64,000 nucleotides of DNA, from NCBI RefSeq assembly GCF_001922345.1, contig NZ_CP018812.1:248001-312000 (forward strand), read 5' to 3'. The position numbers and the translations under genes are program-made. The DNA comes from Paraburkholderia sp. SOS3 (GTDB lineage Bacteria; Pseudomonadota; Gammaproteobacteria; Burkholderiales; Burkholderiaceae). Numbering within the stretch: the first letter of the stretch is position 1; every line of letters starts with the position of its first letter. This document shows positions 9,282 to 19,400 of the stretch, piece after piece. A model generated the notes under the pieces. The model made no database searches. It was not told the DNA's origin and saw nothing but the letters and a program-made list of their open reading frames with translations.

Positions 9282-10286
9282 TTAAATCCCGAGTTCCGTG
9301 CGCACGTCCTTCCAGTTATCGCGCGTCATCAGCTTGCCGGTGGTCTGCGTGTCAGCCGGCGGTTGCTTGCCCGTCTTGATCCAGTCGACGAGGTTCTGCG
9401 CGCTTTGCTTGCCGTGATTCGTCGAGCTCACTGCGATCGTGCCGTAGAAGCCCGTCGGTTCCTTCTTCTGGAACTCGGCGAACGCCTCGCCCGCACCGTT
9501 GATGCCGACGCCGATCACGTCCGAACCCGGGATATGCACCTGCTCGGTCGCGCGCACGCCGCCCAGCACCGTCTCTTCGTTCAGCGCGAAGATCACCCAC
9601 TTCTTGATGTTCGGGTGCTTCGACAGAACCGGCGATGCCGCGTTGAAGCCGCCTTCGTCGTCGGTCGTCTTCTGCGGCGCGTCGAAGATGTTGTCCTTCT
9701 TGAAGCCGTTGGCGAGCAGCGTTTCGGTCGCGCCGTCGGTGCGCAACTTCGCGGTCGGCAGTTCGTAGTCGGTGATGCGGATCGCGCCGACTTCTTCCGG
9801 CTTCCAGCCGCGCTTCTTCATTTCGTCGCTGATCGCCTGGCCAACCTGATTGCCGATCTTGAACGCCGACATGCCGAGGTGCGGCACGCCCGCGAGCGGC
9901 TTGCCGGACGAATCGACGAGCTGGTCGTCGACGGTCACGAACTTCATGTTGTAGCGCTTTGCGCGCGCCTGAATCGCCGGTCCGAGACGCACGTCCGGCG
10001 GGCAGATCACGAAGCCCTGCGCGCCTTGCGCGCCGAGGTTGTCGATCGCGGCGAGCACTTTCTCGCCGTCAGGCGTGCCGATGTTCACCACCGAGAAGCC
10101 TTCCTTCTGGCCAAGCGCGGTCGCTGCCTTTTCCTCGTTGATGAACCACGCCTGCTCCGGCATCTTCACGAGCACGCCGATCTTCAGCGGTGCGTCGGCG
10201 TGGGCGGACAGGGGCAGTGCGAACGGCGCCGCGCACAGGGCGGCCACGAGCGCGGACAGCGTCAGGCGGCGAATCGGGTTGGTCAT
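9282..10286 (-). CDS. araF: L-arabinose-binding periplasmic protein AraF
   Basis: A 334-residue periplasmic binding protein with a Sec signal peptide (RRLTLSALVAALCAAPFALP, cleavage after the SAHA region). The mature part matches AraF: LKIGVLVKMPEQAWFINEE, DGEKVLAAIDNLGAQGAQGF, and the hinge region ALNEETVLGGVRATEQ. It captures L-arabinose for AraGH. The ATG at 10286 has an AAGGAG site 7 nt upstream. The stretch just upstream (10310-10410) is non-coding and carries short imperfect repeats built on GGTTGCTCT and TTACTTCAA. The binding protein is followed by a 119-bp gap before araG, a spacing common where the binding protein is expressed in excess. Confidence 0.92.
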   Translation of the reverse strand: MTNPIRRLTLSALVAALCAAPFALPLSAHADAPLKIGVLVKMPEQAWFINEEKAATALGQKEGFSVVNIGTPDGEKVLAAIDNLGAQGAQGFVICPPDVRLGPAIQARAKRYNMKFVTVDDQLVDSSGKPLAGVPHLGMSAFKIGNQVGQAISDEMKKRGWKPEEVGAIRITDYELPTAKLRTDGATETLLANGFKKDNIFDAPQKTTDDEGGFNAASPVLSKHPNIKKWVIFALNEETVLGGVRATEQVHIPGSDVIGVGINGAGEAFAEFQKKEPTGFYGTIAVSSTNHGKQSAQNLVDWIKTGKQPPADTQTTGKLMTRDNWKDVRTELGI

Positions 10287-10488
10287 GCGTGTCTCCTTTT
10301 GAGTCGTTGAACCGTAGGTGCGGTTGAATACGTTGATTGCTCTGGTTGCTCTGGTTGCGTTTGTTACTTCAAGTGCGCTTCCTGTTGCTTCGGACGCGCT
10401 GGTTACTTCAATTGCGGCTTGTTTGCGCACGTCGTTGCCCTCGGTGCACGCAGCGCCGCTTTTCTCCCGTTGCCTGGCTTTTTCCTGC

Positions 10489-11427
<939 letters not shown>

Positions 11428-11506
11428 TTATTGCTGCTGTTTTAACGGTTACGTGCTGATTGACTGCACTCGGCATCCGCGCCGGGTGTCCCGCTTGCCG
11501 CGCGTT

Positions 11507-12430
11507 TCAATGACCCCAGCGCAGCGCGAGCGGATTCGCTTCGCGCGCGAGTTCGAGCAGTTCTGCGCGCGTCGCACCCGACAGCGCTTCGAGCGGATGA
11601 CGCACCGCATCGCTCCTGATCACGCCGCCTTCCATCATGACGGTTTTGGTCGCACGCAACCCGCACTGGCGGTTTTCGTAGTTGATGAGCGGCAGGATGC
11701 GTGCGTAGCCGGCGCGCGCCTCGTCGCGGCGCCCGGCGCGGAACGCGTCGAACACAGGACGGATCAGGTCCGGCAGCAGCGCGCTCGACATCGTGCCGGT
11801 CGCGCCGGCGTCGAGGTCGGGCATCAGCGTGATCGCTTCCTCGCCGTCGAACGGCCCTTCGATTGCGTCGCCGCCGGCGGCGATCAGCGCGCGCAGCTTC
11901 GCGGCCGCGCCCGGCACTTCGATCTTGAAGTAGCGCACGAGCGGCAACTCTTTGGCGACACGGACCAGGAACGGCACCGACAGCGCAACGCCGGAAAGCG
12001 GCGCATCCTGAATCATGACGGGCACGCCCGCCGCATCGGCAATGCGCGCGAAGTGCTCGAACATGGCGTTTTCGTCTACACGCAGCGAAGCGCCGTGATA
12101 CGGCGGCATCACCATGATGATGCTCGCGCCGGCCGCGACAGCGCGCCGCGCGCGCTCGCTGGCGATCTGCGTGCTGAAGTGACTGCAGGTCGCCATCACG
12201 GGAACGCGGCCAGCCGTATGCGAGAGACACAGATCGACGAGCGTGTCGCGCTCCGCATCGGTCAGCACGAATTGCTCCGAGTAGTTCGCGAGAATGCAGA
12301 TGCCGTCGACCTTCTGATCGACCATGCAATCGATCACGCGCCGCTGGCCGTCGAGGTCGAGTTCGCCCGACGCAGTAAACGGTGTCGGCGCGACGGGGAA
12401 AAGACCGGAGAAGCGAGGCGAGTTGACCAC
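11507..12430 (-). CDS. 2-keto-3-deoxy-L-arabonate dehydratase (DHDPS family)
   Basis: A 307-residue member of the dihydrodipicolinate synthase/N-acetylneuraminate lyase family. The region GLFPVAPTPFTASGELDLDG, the ILANYSEQFVLTDAERDT block, the Schiff-base lysine in VRYFKIEVPGAAAKLRALI and the conserved GPFDGEEAITLMPDLDAGAT closely match the A. brasilense L-2-keto-3-deoxyarabonate dehydratase, which forms 2-oxoglutarate semialdehyde. The start is the GTG at 12430: an AGGAG lies 8-10 nt upstream, while an in-frame TTG at 12463 has no ribosome site and would put the AGGAG inside the gene. It is the first gene of the minus-strand arabinose operon and divergent from the arabonate dehydratase. Confidence 0.88.
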   Translation of the reverse strand: MVNSPRFSGLFPVAPTPFTASGELDLDGQRRVIDCMVDQKVDGICILANYSEQFVLTDAERDTLVDLCLSHTAGRVPVMATCSHFSTQIASERARRAVAAGASIIMVMPPYHGASLRVDENAMFEHFARIADAAGVPVMIQDAPLSGVALSVPFLVRVAKELPLVRYFKIEVPGAAAKLRALIAAGGDAIEGPFDGEEAITLMPDLDAGATGTMSSALLPDLIRPVFDAFRAGRRDEARAGYARILPLINYENRQCGLRATKTVMMEGGVIRSDAVRHPLEALSGATRAELLELAREANPLALRWGH

Positions 12431-12751
12431 TATTTGAGACTCCTGTTGTTCTGCCGTGCGCAACGGGTAAAACCCGGGCGCAATCTTGAATTAGCCAAAC
12501 TATATGCGCGAGCGATCCGTCTAGTGATTAGTGTTTTCCCCCATTCTCGCAGCATAAAAAGTCATTCTATTTGTCTTCCAGTGAGAGTAAATTCCCGATA
12601 TGCGGGCACGTAATACTGGTGTCACTGACAAACGCGCTCCAGAATTCGACGCGCGCCGTCGCAACCAAAAGTCTAGCTACAACAAGGCTTGGCACCGACA
12701 CGCGGCATCGCATATAGTCTTACTATATTGAACAAAATCGATCGAGACAAC
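12431..12751. promoter_or_regulatory. Divergent promoter region of the arabinose locus
   Basis: This 321-bp non-coding gap separates the two arms of the L-arabinose locus and is more AT-rich than its flanks. It contains one perfect GntR/FadR-type operator at 12712-12728 (separate entry) and a weaker look-alike, TGGTGTCACTG at 12617-12627, which matches all but the last position of TNGTNNNACNA. No ORF with a credible start is present. Confidence 0.6.
12712..12728. promoter_or_regulatory. GntR (FadR-subfamily) operator
   Basis: ATATAGTCTTACTATAT is a perfect inverted repeat. Its core TAGTCTTACTA fits exactly the TNGTNNNACNA consensus of FadR-type GntR regulators. It ends 23 bp before the arabonate dehydratase ATG, a position expected for repression. 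The FadR-type regulator encoded just beyond that gene is the obvious partner. Confidence 0.7.
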
Positions 12752-14494
12752 ATGACTGATCAACCCCGCAAGCTCCGCTCGGCCCAGTGGTTCGGCACCG
12801 CCGACAAGAACGGCTTCATGTATCGCAGCTGGATGAAGAACCAGGGCATTCCGGATCACGAATTCAACGGTAAGCCGATCATCGGCATTTGCAATACGTT
12901 CTCGGAGCTGACGCCTTGCAATGCGCATTTCCGTAAGCTCGCCGAACACGTGAAGCGCGGCGTGTTCGAAGCGGGCGGCTTCCCCGTCGAGTTCCCGGTA
13001 TTTTCGAATGGCGAGTCGAATCTGCGGCCCACCGCGATGTTCACGCGCAACCTCGCGAGCATGGACGTCGAGGAATCGATTCGCGGCAATCCGATCGATG
13101 CGGTCGTGCTGCTCGCCGGCTGCGACAAAACCACGCCCGCGCTGCTGATGGGCGCGGCAAGCTGCGATGTGCCGGCCATTCTCGTGACCGGCGGCCCGAT
13201 GCTGAACGGCAAGCATCATGGCCGCGATATCGGGTCGGGCACCGTCGTCTGGCAGTTGTCCGAACAGGTCAAGGCCGGCAAGATTTCGATTCACGAGTTC
13301 ATGTCGGCCGAAGCGGGCATGTCGCGTTCGGCAGGCACCTGCAACACCATGGGCACCGCATCGACGATGGCGTGCATGGCCGAAGCGCTCGGCGTGACGC
13401 TGCCGCACAACGCGGCGATTCCCGCGGTCGACGCGCGCCGCTATGTGCTTGCGCATATGTCCGGCATGCGTATTGTCGAGATGGCGCTGCAAGACTTGCG
13501 GCTGTCGAAGCTGCTCACGCGCGAAGCATTCGAAAACGCGATCCGCGCGAACGCGGCGATCGGCGGCTCGACCAATGCAGCGATTCACCTGAAGGCGATC
13601 GCCGGCCGCATCGGCGTGGACCTTTCGCTCGACGACTGGACGCGCATCGGCCGCGGCACGCCGACCGTCGTCGACCTGCAGCCGTCGGGCCGCTTCCTGA
13701 TGGAAGAGTTCTATTACGCGGGCGGCCTGCCCGCGGTGCTGCGCCGCCTCGGCGAAGCGGGCCTGCTGCCGCACCCGGATGCCCTGACGGCGAACGGCCA
13801 CTCGCTGTGGGACAACGTGAAGGACGCGCCGAACTATAACGACGAAGTGATTCGCCCGCTCGACAAGCCGCTCGTCGCCGACGGCGGTCTGTGCGTGCTG
13901 CGCGGCAACCTCGCGCCGAACGGCGCGGTGCTGAAGCCGTCGGCGGCTACACCCGCGCTGCTCAAGCACCGCGGCCGCGCGGTCGTGTTCGAGAACTTCG
14001 ACGACTACAAAAAACGCATCGTCGACCCCGAGCTCGACGTCACCGCCGATTCGGTGCTGGTCATGAAGAACTGCGGTCCGAAGGGCTATCCGGGCATGGC
14101 CGAAGTCGGCAACATGGGCCTGCCGCCGAAGCTGCTCGCGCAAGGCGTGACCGACATGGTGCGCGTCTCCGACGCGCGCATGAGCGGCACCGCGTACGGC
14201 ACCGTCGTGCTGCACGTCGCGCCCGAGGCGCGCGCGGGCGGCCCGCTTGCGGTCGTGCGCGACGGCGACTGGATCGAACTCGACTGCGAGGCCGGCAAGC
14301 TGCGCGTCGATATCGACGAAAAGGAAATGGTCGCGCGCCTTGCCGAATGGAAGGAAATGCAAAAGCCGAACCCGAAGGATGCGACCGGCTACCGGAACCT
14401 GTATATCGAGCACGTGCTGCAAGCCGACGAAGGCTGCGACTTCGACTTCCTCGTCGGTTGCCGCGGTGCGGAAGTGCCGTCGCACTCGCACTGA
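12752..14494 (+). CDS. L-arabonate dehydratase (IlvD/Edd family)
   Basis: A 580-residue IlvD/Edd-family dehydratase. Three cysteines at residues 56 (ELTPC), 124 (LAGCDKT) and 197 (SAGTCNTMG) have the 68/73 spacing of the [2Fe-2S] cluster ligands in characterised arabinonate/xylonate dehydratases. The N-terminus KLRSAQWFGTADKNGFMYRS is typical of the sugar-acid branch rather than dihydroxy-acid dehydratase. It would turn L-arabonate into 2-keto-3-deoxy-L-arabonate in the cytoplasm. The ATG at 12752 begins the similarity; the ribosome site (GAGACAA) is weak. The gene is divergent from the rest of the pathway, with a GntR operator directly upstream. Confidence 0.9.
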   Translation: MTDQPRKLRSAQWFGTADKNGFMYRSWMKNQGIPDHEFNGKPIIGICNTFSELTPCNAHFRKLAEHVKRGVFEAGGFPVEFPVFSNGESNLRPTAMFTRNLASMDVEESIRGNPIDAVVLLAGCDKTTPALLMGAASCDVPAILVTGGPMLNGKHHGRDIGSGTVVWQLSEQVKAGKISIHEFMSAEAGMSRSAGTCNTMGTASTMACMAEALGVTLPHNAAIPAVDARRYVLAHMSGMRIVEMALQDLRLSKLLTREAFENAIRANAAIGGSTNAAIHLKAIAGRIGVDLSLDDWTRIGRGTPTVVDLQPSGRFLMEEFYYAGGLPAVLRRLGEAGLLPHPDALTANGHSLWDNVKDAPNYNDEVIRPLDKPLVADGGLCVLRGNLAPNGAVLKPSAATPALLKHRGRAVVFENFDDYKKRIVDPELDVTADSVLVMKNCGPKGYPGMAEVGNMGLPPKLLAQGVTDMVRVSDARMSGTAYGTVVLHVAPEARAGGPLAVVRDGDWIELDCEAGKLRVDIDEKEMVARLAEWKEMQKPNPKDATGYRNLYIEHVLQADEGCDFDFLVGCRGAEVPSHSH

Positions 14495-14673
14495 CGATCG
14501 GCCTGTGAGGCGCGAATAAGGGCTGTCGAGGCCCTTGCGCGCCTGCTCTTTCTCCGCTTTCCCTGCTCGCCAGAAGCCGGCGTGATGGTTGCGCCGGCAA
14601 CCACATTTGCCGCGACACGCCAGCCGCGATGTGCGGCAAGTCTGCGCGCGCCCCGCGTCCGCCCTCGGCCCGG

Positions 14674-15402
14674 CTAGCCTAGCCCGCGCGCCGCGAACCC
14701 GAGAATCGAATCGGCATCGACGCGCGCGTTTTCGAGCTGCACGAGGCTCGCTTGCCGCGCGCCGAGTGCATCGCGATTCAAAATCGCCGTCAGAATCGCC
14801 TTATGCCGCGGTAGCGACAACGCGTGCGTGTCCGGGTGGCGGCTCGTCAGCTTGATCGACTCCGATAGCGCAAGCGACATCATGTTGCCGATATACGCGA
14901 GCATGTCGTTGTGCGTTGCAGCCATGATCGCGCGGTGAAATTCGAGGTCCGGCTCGAGCAGCGCGCCGGCGTTTTGCGCGTGTTCCATCTGGTCGTACGC
15001 GGAGTTGATCCGTTTGAGGTCTTCGTCGGTGGCCGCTGTCGCCGCAAGCGCCGCGGCCGCCGGTTCGATGATGCGCCGCACCGTCATCAGCGCGCGGAAG
15101 AACTCGCCTTCGGGAATGCTGTTGAGCGTCCAGTACAGCACGTCGGGATCGAGCATGTGCCACTCGTCGCGCCCGCGCACGATGCTGCCCACACGCGGCT
15201 TCGAAACGACGAGCCCTTTCGCCACGAGCACGCGCGTCGCTTCGCGCAGAACGGGCCGGCTCACTCCATACTGTTCACAGAGGGTGGATTCCGCCGGCAG
15301 CCGTTCGCCCGGCTGCAACCGCCCGCTGACGATCTCGATGCCCAGTTCCTGCACGATGCGGGCATGCATGCTTTTTCGTTTCTGGAGGTGCCGATAGTCC
15401 AT
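14674..15402 (-). CDS. FadR-subfamily GntR regulator (FCD domain)
   Basis: A 242-residue regulator with an N-terminal GntR winged helix (LGIEIVSGRLQPGERLPAES, then GVSRPVLREATRVLVAKGLV) and an all-helical FCD ligand-binding domain at about residues 95-230. The FCD metal-site residues are visible as ExxxRRxxEP-like MTVRRIIEP, DLEFHRAIMAATHN and HKAILTAI. It is convergent with the arabonate dehydratase gene and is the only regulator in the arabinose locus, so it most likely controls that locus through the TAGTCTTACTA site. The effector is probably L-arabonate, a keto-deoxy acid or a related pathway compound; this is inference. Confidence 0.9.
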   Translation of the reverse strand: MDYRHLQKRKSMHARIVQELGIEIVSGRLQPGERLPAESTLCEQYGVSRPVLREATRVLVAKGLVVSKPRVGSIVRGRDEWHMLDPDVLYWTLNSIPEGEFFRALMTVRRIIEPAAAALAATAATDEDLKRINSAYDQMEHAQNAGALLEPDLEFHRAIMAATHNDMLAYIGNMMSLALSESIKLTSRHPDTHALSLPRHKAILTAILNRDALGARQASLVQLENARVDADSILGFAARGLG

Positions 15403-15629
15403 TGCCGTTTGTTTTCGAAGCCGCTCGAGTGCGGACTTTGTGCGCGGAACCGATGGCGGTCAGGCCGCTGTGGACCGGCACACTGGGCGGGGCCCGCCGG
15501 GGTGAGCCAAGCATAGCATGCGAGTCGCGAGTTGTTGCCTGGTGCAGAGACCAGGTGCAGCGAGCAGGTTCGCTTCTTGCTAAAGGCAGGTTGGCGGAAG
15601 TTGTACCGCTTTTTGCGAGGGACATGACA

Positions 15630-15872
15630 ATGAAACGTAAATTCTTCGCTGTACTGCTTGCATTCGTTTCTCTGGGCTGCCAGACCGCATTCGCTGCGTC
15701 GTCGGAGCAGGACGGCAACAAGGCGTGCCGCCGCGACGCTTTTCGGCTTTGCTCAGCGGAAATTCCGAACAAGGACAAGATCGAGGCCTGCATGAAGCAG
15801 CACTACGATCAGCTATCGCCTCCATGCCAGAAGATGTTCCAGTCCTCGTCGTCCAACAATGATGGGAAGTAA
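15630..15872 (+). CDS. Small secreted cysteine-rich-repeat protein
   Basis: An 80-residue protein. Residues 1-22 are a Sec signal peptide (KRKFFAVLLAFVSLGCQTAF, cleavage after AFA). The mature part contains ACRRDAFRLCSAEIPNKDKI and ACMKQHYDQLSPPC, the C-x6-C...C-x11-C pattern of the cysteine-rich-repeat family first described in Golgi protein GLG1 and common as small periplasmic proteins in proteobacteria. Two disulfides are likely. I use the second of two in-frame ATGs (15630) because the GAGGGA site is 8 nt before it and only 2 nt before the first (15624). Function unknown. A second small exported protein follows 20 bp downstream, so they are probably cotranscribed. Confidence 0.75.
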   Translation: MKRKFFAVLLAFVSLGCQTAFAASSEQDGNKACRRDAFRLCSAEIPNKDKIEACMKQHYDQLSPPCQKMFQSSSSNNDGK

Positions 15873-15892
15873 CACTCAAGGAGAAGATGCAG

Positions 15893-16276
15893 ATGAAGAC
15901 TTTGGCTCACAACAGATACACGATGAAGCACAAGACGAAGCTCGCCGCGTGGCTAGCCGGCGCAGCGCTCGCCGCCGGCGCGGCAACCTGCGCCTTCGCA
16001 CAGGACAACCCACAGACGGGCAGCACACAAGGCAGCGCGGCAGCCCAGACGGCAAATCCGTCAACGAGCGCGGCACCCGGCGCCGCCAGCATGACCAAGG
16101 CGCAGCGCAAAGCCGCGCAAAAGCAGGCGCGCAAGGAGGCACGCGCGAAGCGCACTGCCGAACTCAAACAGCTCGAACAGCACGGTTACCAGCCGGGGCG
16201 CGACGATCCGAACTACCCGGACGACCTGCAGAACGCGCAAAGAAAGGCCGGCATCGGCCAGGGCGCGAGCCAGTAG
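15893..16276 (+). CDS. Exported DUF4148-like protein
   Basis: About 127 residues. A signal peptide follows a short basic lead (KLAAWLAGAALAAGAATCAF, cleavage near AFAQ). A low-complexity Ala/Thr/Ser/Gln linker and a Lys/Arg/Ala-rich helix come next. The C-terminal segment LKQLEQHGYQPGRDDPNYPD matches the short motif of DUF4148 proteins, small periplasmic proteins abundant in Burkholderiales. The ATG at 15893 is 9 nt after AAGGAG; the ATG at 15887 is too close to it. No biochemical function is known. It forms a tight pair with the upstream cysteine-rich exported protein. Confidence 0.7.
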   Translation: MKTLAHNRYTMKHKTKLAAWLAGAALAAGAATCAFAQDNPQTGSTQGSAAAQTANPSTSAAPGAASMTKAQRKAAQKQARKEARAKRTAELKQLEQHGYQPGRDDPNYPDDLQNAQRKAGIGQGASQ

Positions 16277-16478
16277 CAGGCACGCTCGACAGTTCCGTCC
16301 AACATTTCACGCCGTAAGCGCCGCCGGAACCGGCCGCGGCGCCCTGCGCTGCTGAAACACGCAGGCAAAGCGTCTATGTGATACTTCCGACGCTCGACGG
16401 CCGGTCATTTCGCTCCGCATTGCGACAGCCGGTCCTGGTATAAGACAATCCGACAAGACCAAGCCATTCCAGCCAAAC

Positions 16479-19400
16479 ATGCCGACATCACTAGAACAAG
16501 CGGACGCGAAGCCCGACAGGCAGGCGGCTGTCGCAACCGTCGACGAGGCGAATTTCAGGCGCATCATCCGGCGCAATATCGCATTGCCGCTCGCGGTCGG
16601 GCTCGTTACGGTCGCCGTGTTCGCGGTGCTGATCGCGTACCTCGTCTCGACGGTGAACTGGGTCGAACATTCGGAGCGCGTGATCGGCGATGCAAACGAG
16701 GCGCTGCGCCTCGCGGTCGATCGCGAGTCGTCGCTGCGCGGCTTCCTGCTGACCGGCGACGACGAGTTTCTCGCACCGTATCAGGCCGGCCAGCCGCGCT
16801 TCCAGTCGCAGATCGCCGAGCTGACCGGGCTGGTTGCGGACAACCCGCCGCAAATCGAAAAGCTGAAGACCATTCAGGCGATCCAGGCGCGCTGGAACAC
16901 GTACGCGCAGCAAATGATCGATGCGAAGCGCAAGCATCAGGACGTCAGCGATGTCGTTGCCGCCGGCCGCGGCAAGGCCGAATTCGACGAGACACGCCGC
17001 ATATTCGGCGAATTTCTGGAGATCGAGCAAGACCTGCGGCGCCAGCGGTCTGAGTCGGCGCGCAGCCTGACCGGCACCACCGTCGTCGTGTTCCTCGTGT
17101 TCAGCGTGCTGATCAGCGCACTGCTCGCGTTTCGCGGCCGCCGCGATCTGCTCAATCTTTCCGGTAATTACGACGCCGTGTTGCGGCAGCAGCTCGCGCA
17201 CACCGAACAGTTGCAGCAGCAGGTGTGGCTGCGTTCGGGGCAGCGGCTGCTCGCGGAAAAAGTGGTCGGCCAGGCGACGGCGCCGCTCGTCGGCCGTGCG
17301 ATTCTCGAGTTTCTTACGCAGTACCTCGACGTCGTCGTGGCCGCGCTTTATGTGCGCGACCGGGTCAACGGCGAATTGCGGCGCGTCACGACTTACGGCT
17401 TCAGCGCGGAAAGCGAGCAGAACACGCGCAACTTCCATGACGGCGAAAGCCTCGTCGGCCAGGCGGCCTTCTCGCGCCGGACCATCGTGCTAGAACAGGT
17501 GCCCGACAACTACATCAAGGTCGTCTCGGGTACGGGCGCGGGCACGCCGACGAGTGTGATCGTGCAGCCGATCGAGAACGACGGCATGGTCAACGGCATC
17601 GTCGAAATGGGCTTCATGCGGCCCGTCAGCGTCCGCGATCAGGAATTCCTGCAACTCGTGTCCACGAGCATCGGCGACTTTATCGAAGCGGCGCTTTATC
17701 GCGAGCGGCTGCAGGATGCGCTCGCCGAAACGCAGCAGCTCAACGAGGAACTGCAGGTGCAGCAGGAAGAACTGCGCGTGTCGAACGAAGGACTCGAGGA
17801 ACGCGGGCACGCGCTCGTGGAATCGCAGGCGCGGCTCGAAGCCCAGCAGGCAGAGCTCGAACAGACGAATGTGCAGCTCGAGGAATACGCGCAGCGGCTC
17901 GAACGGCAGAAGGCCGAACTGATCGCCGCGCAGGACGAGCTCTCCGCGAATGCCGCGCGGCTCGAGCAATCGAGCCGCTACAAGTCCGAGTTCCTCGCCA
18001 ACATGTCGCACGAACTGCGTACACCGCTCAACAGCTCGCTGATTCTCGCGAGACTGCTGCAGGAAAACCGCAACGGCAATCTGACCAGCGAACAGGTGCG
18101 CTACGCGGAAACCATTCACGCATCGAACAGCGACCTGCTCGTGCTGATCAACGACATTCTCGATCTGTCGAAGGTCGAGGCCGGGCAGATCACGATCGAG
18201 CCGACCGGCGTGTCGATCGACGCGCTGCTGCGATCGCTGCGCGAAATGTTCGAGCCAATGGCGGCCGCGAGGCATCTGCGATTCTCGGCGCAGCGCGCGC
18301 CCGGCGTGCCGAATACGATCGTCACCGACGGCCAGCGTCTCACGCAGATTCTGCGCAACCTGCTCTCCAATGCGCTGAAGTTCACCGAGCGCGGCGAAGT
18401 CGCACTCGACGTCGCTGCCGACGAAGCAGGCTTGTTGCGTTTCGACGTGCGCGACACCGGCATTGGTATCGCCGAGGATAAGCTCGAAATGATTTTCGAC
18501 GCGTTCCAGCAGGCGGACGGGTCCACGAGCCGTCACTACGGCGGCAGCGGCCTCGGGCTGTCGATTTCGCGCGAGTTCGCGCGGCTGCTCGGCGGACGCA
18601 TCGGCGTAGTCAGCGATCTCGGCCGAGGCAGCGTGTTCACGCTGTGGCTACCGACCGAGTTCCCGGCTGAAGCCGCGGCGCCCATCGCGCAGACCGCGCC
18701 GGCACCGGCGGGCGAACTGCGCGGCGCATCGTCGGGTGCAGCGGGCCCGACAGGCCCGGCGCGCGGCGCCGGGCGCGGCGCTGCCGCGCCGGCCGGCACA
18801 GGCAGCGCAGCGCAGCGCGCATCGGACGCATCGGCGGCCGGCACGCCTAACGGCGCGCGCGCGTCCGGTGGCTTGCGCTCCGACGCGGCGCGACAGCCGA
18901 TCGACGACGACCGCGACAACCGCAAGCACGACCAGCGCCTGATTCTTGCCGTCGAAGACGACCTTGCGTTCGCCGAGATCCTGCGCGATCTCGCGCACGA
19001 ACTCGAATTCGACTTCATCCACGCGACCGACGCCGCGAGCGGCGTCGCGATGGTGCGCGACCTGCAGCCAACCGCGGTGCTGCTCGACGTCGGCTTGCCG
19101 GACCGCTCGGGTTTGACGGTCCTCGAATGGTTGAAGAACGACCCGGACACGCGCCACATTCCGATTCATATCGTGTCCGCCACCGACCATGCCGCAAAGG
19201 CGCTGCATCTGGGCGCGGTCGGCTACACGCTGAAGCCCACCGCGCGCACGACGCTCGAGGCCGCGATTCGCCGCCTCGAAACACGCCTGCAGCAGCATAT
19301 GAAGCGCGTGCTCGTGATCGAAGACGACCGCGCGATGCGCGAAAGCATCCGCGCGCTGCTGCAAGGCGAAAGCACCGAGATCGTCGCCGTGGCGACGCTC

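Noticed and set aside
10287..10488. Possible extra N-terminal coding region of araF
   Set aside because: The frame is open but repetitive, while the ATG at 10286 has a good ribosome site and starts a normal signal peptide.
12677..14491. Long open frame antisense to the arabonate dehydratase gene
   Set aside because: It mirrors the codons of a clearly recognised gene, is Arg/Ala/His-rich and has no family motif; such antisense frames arise from the high third-position GC.
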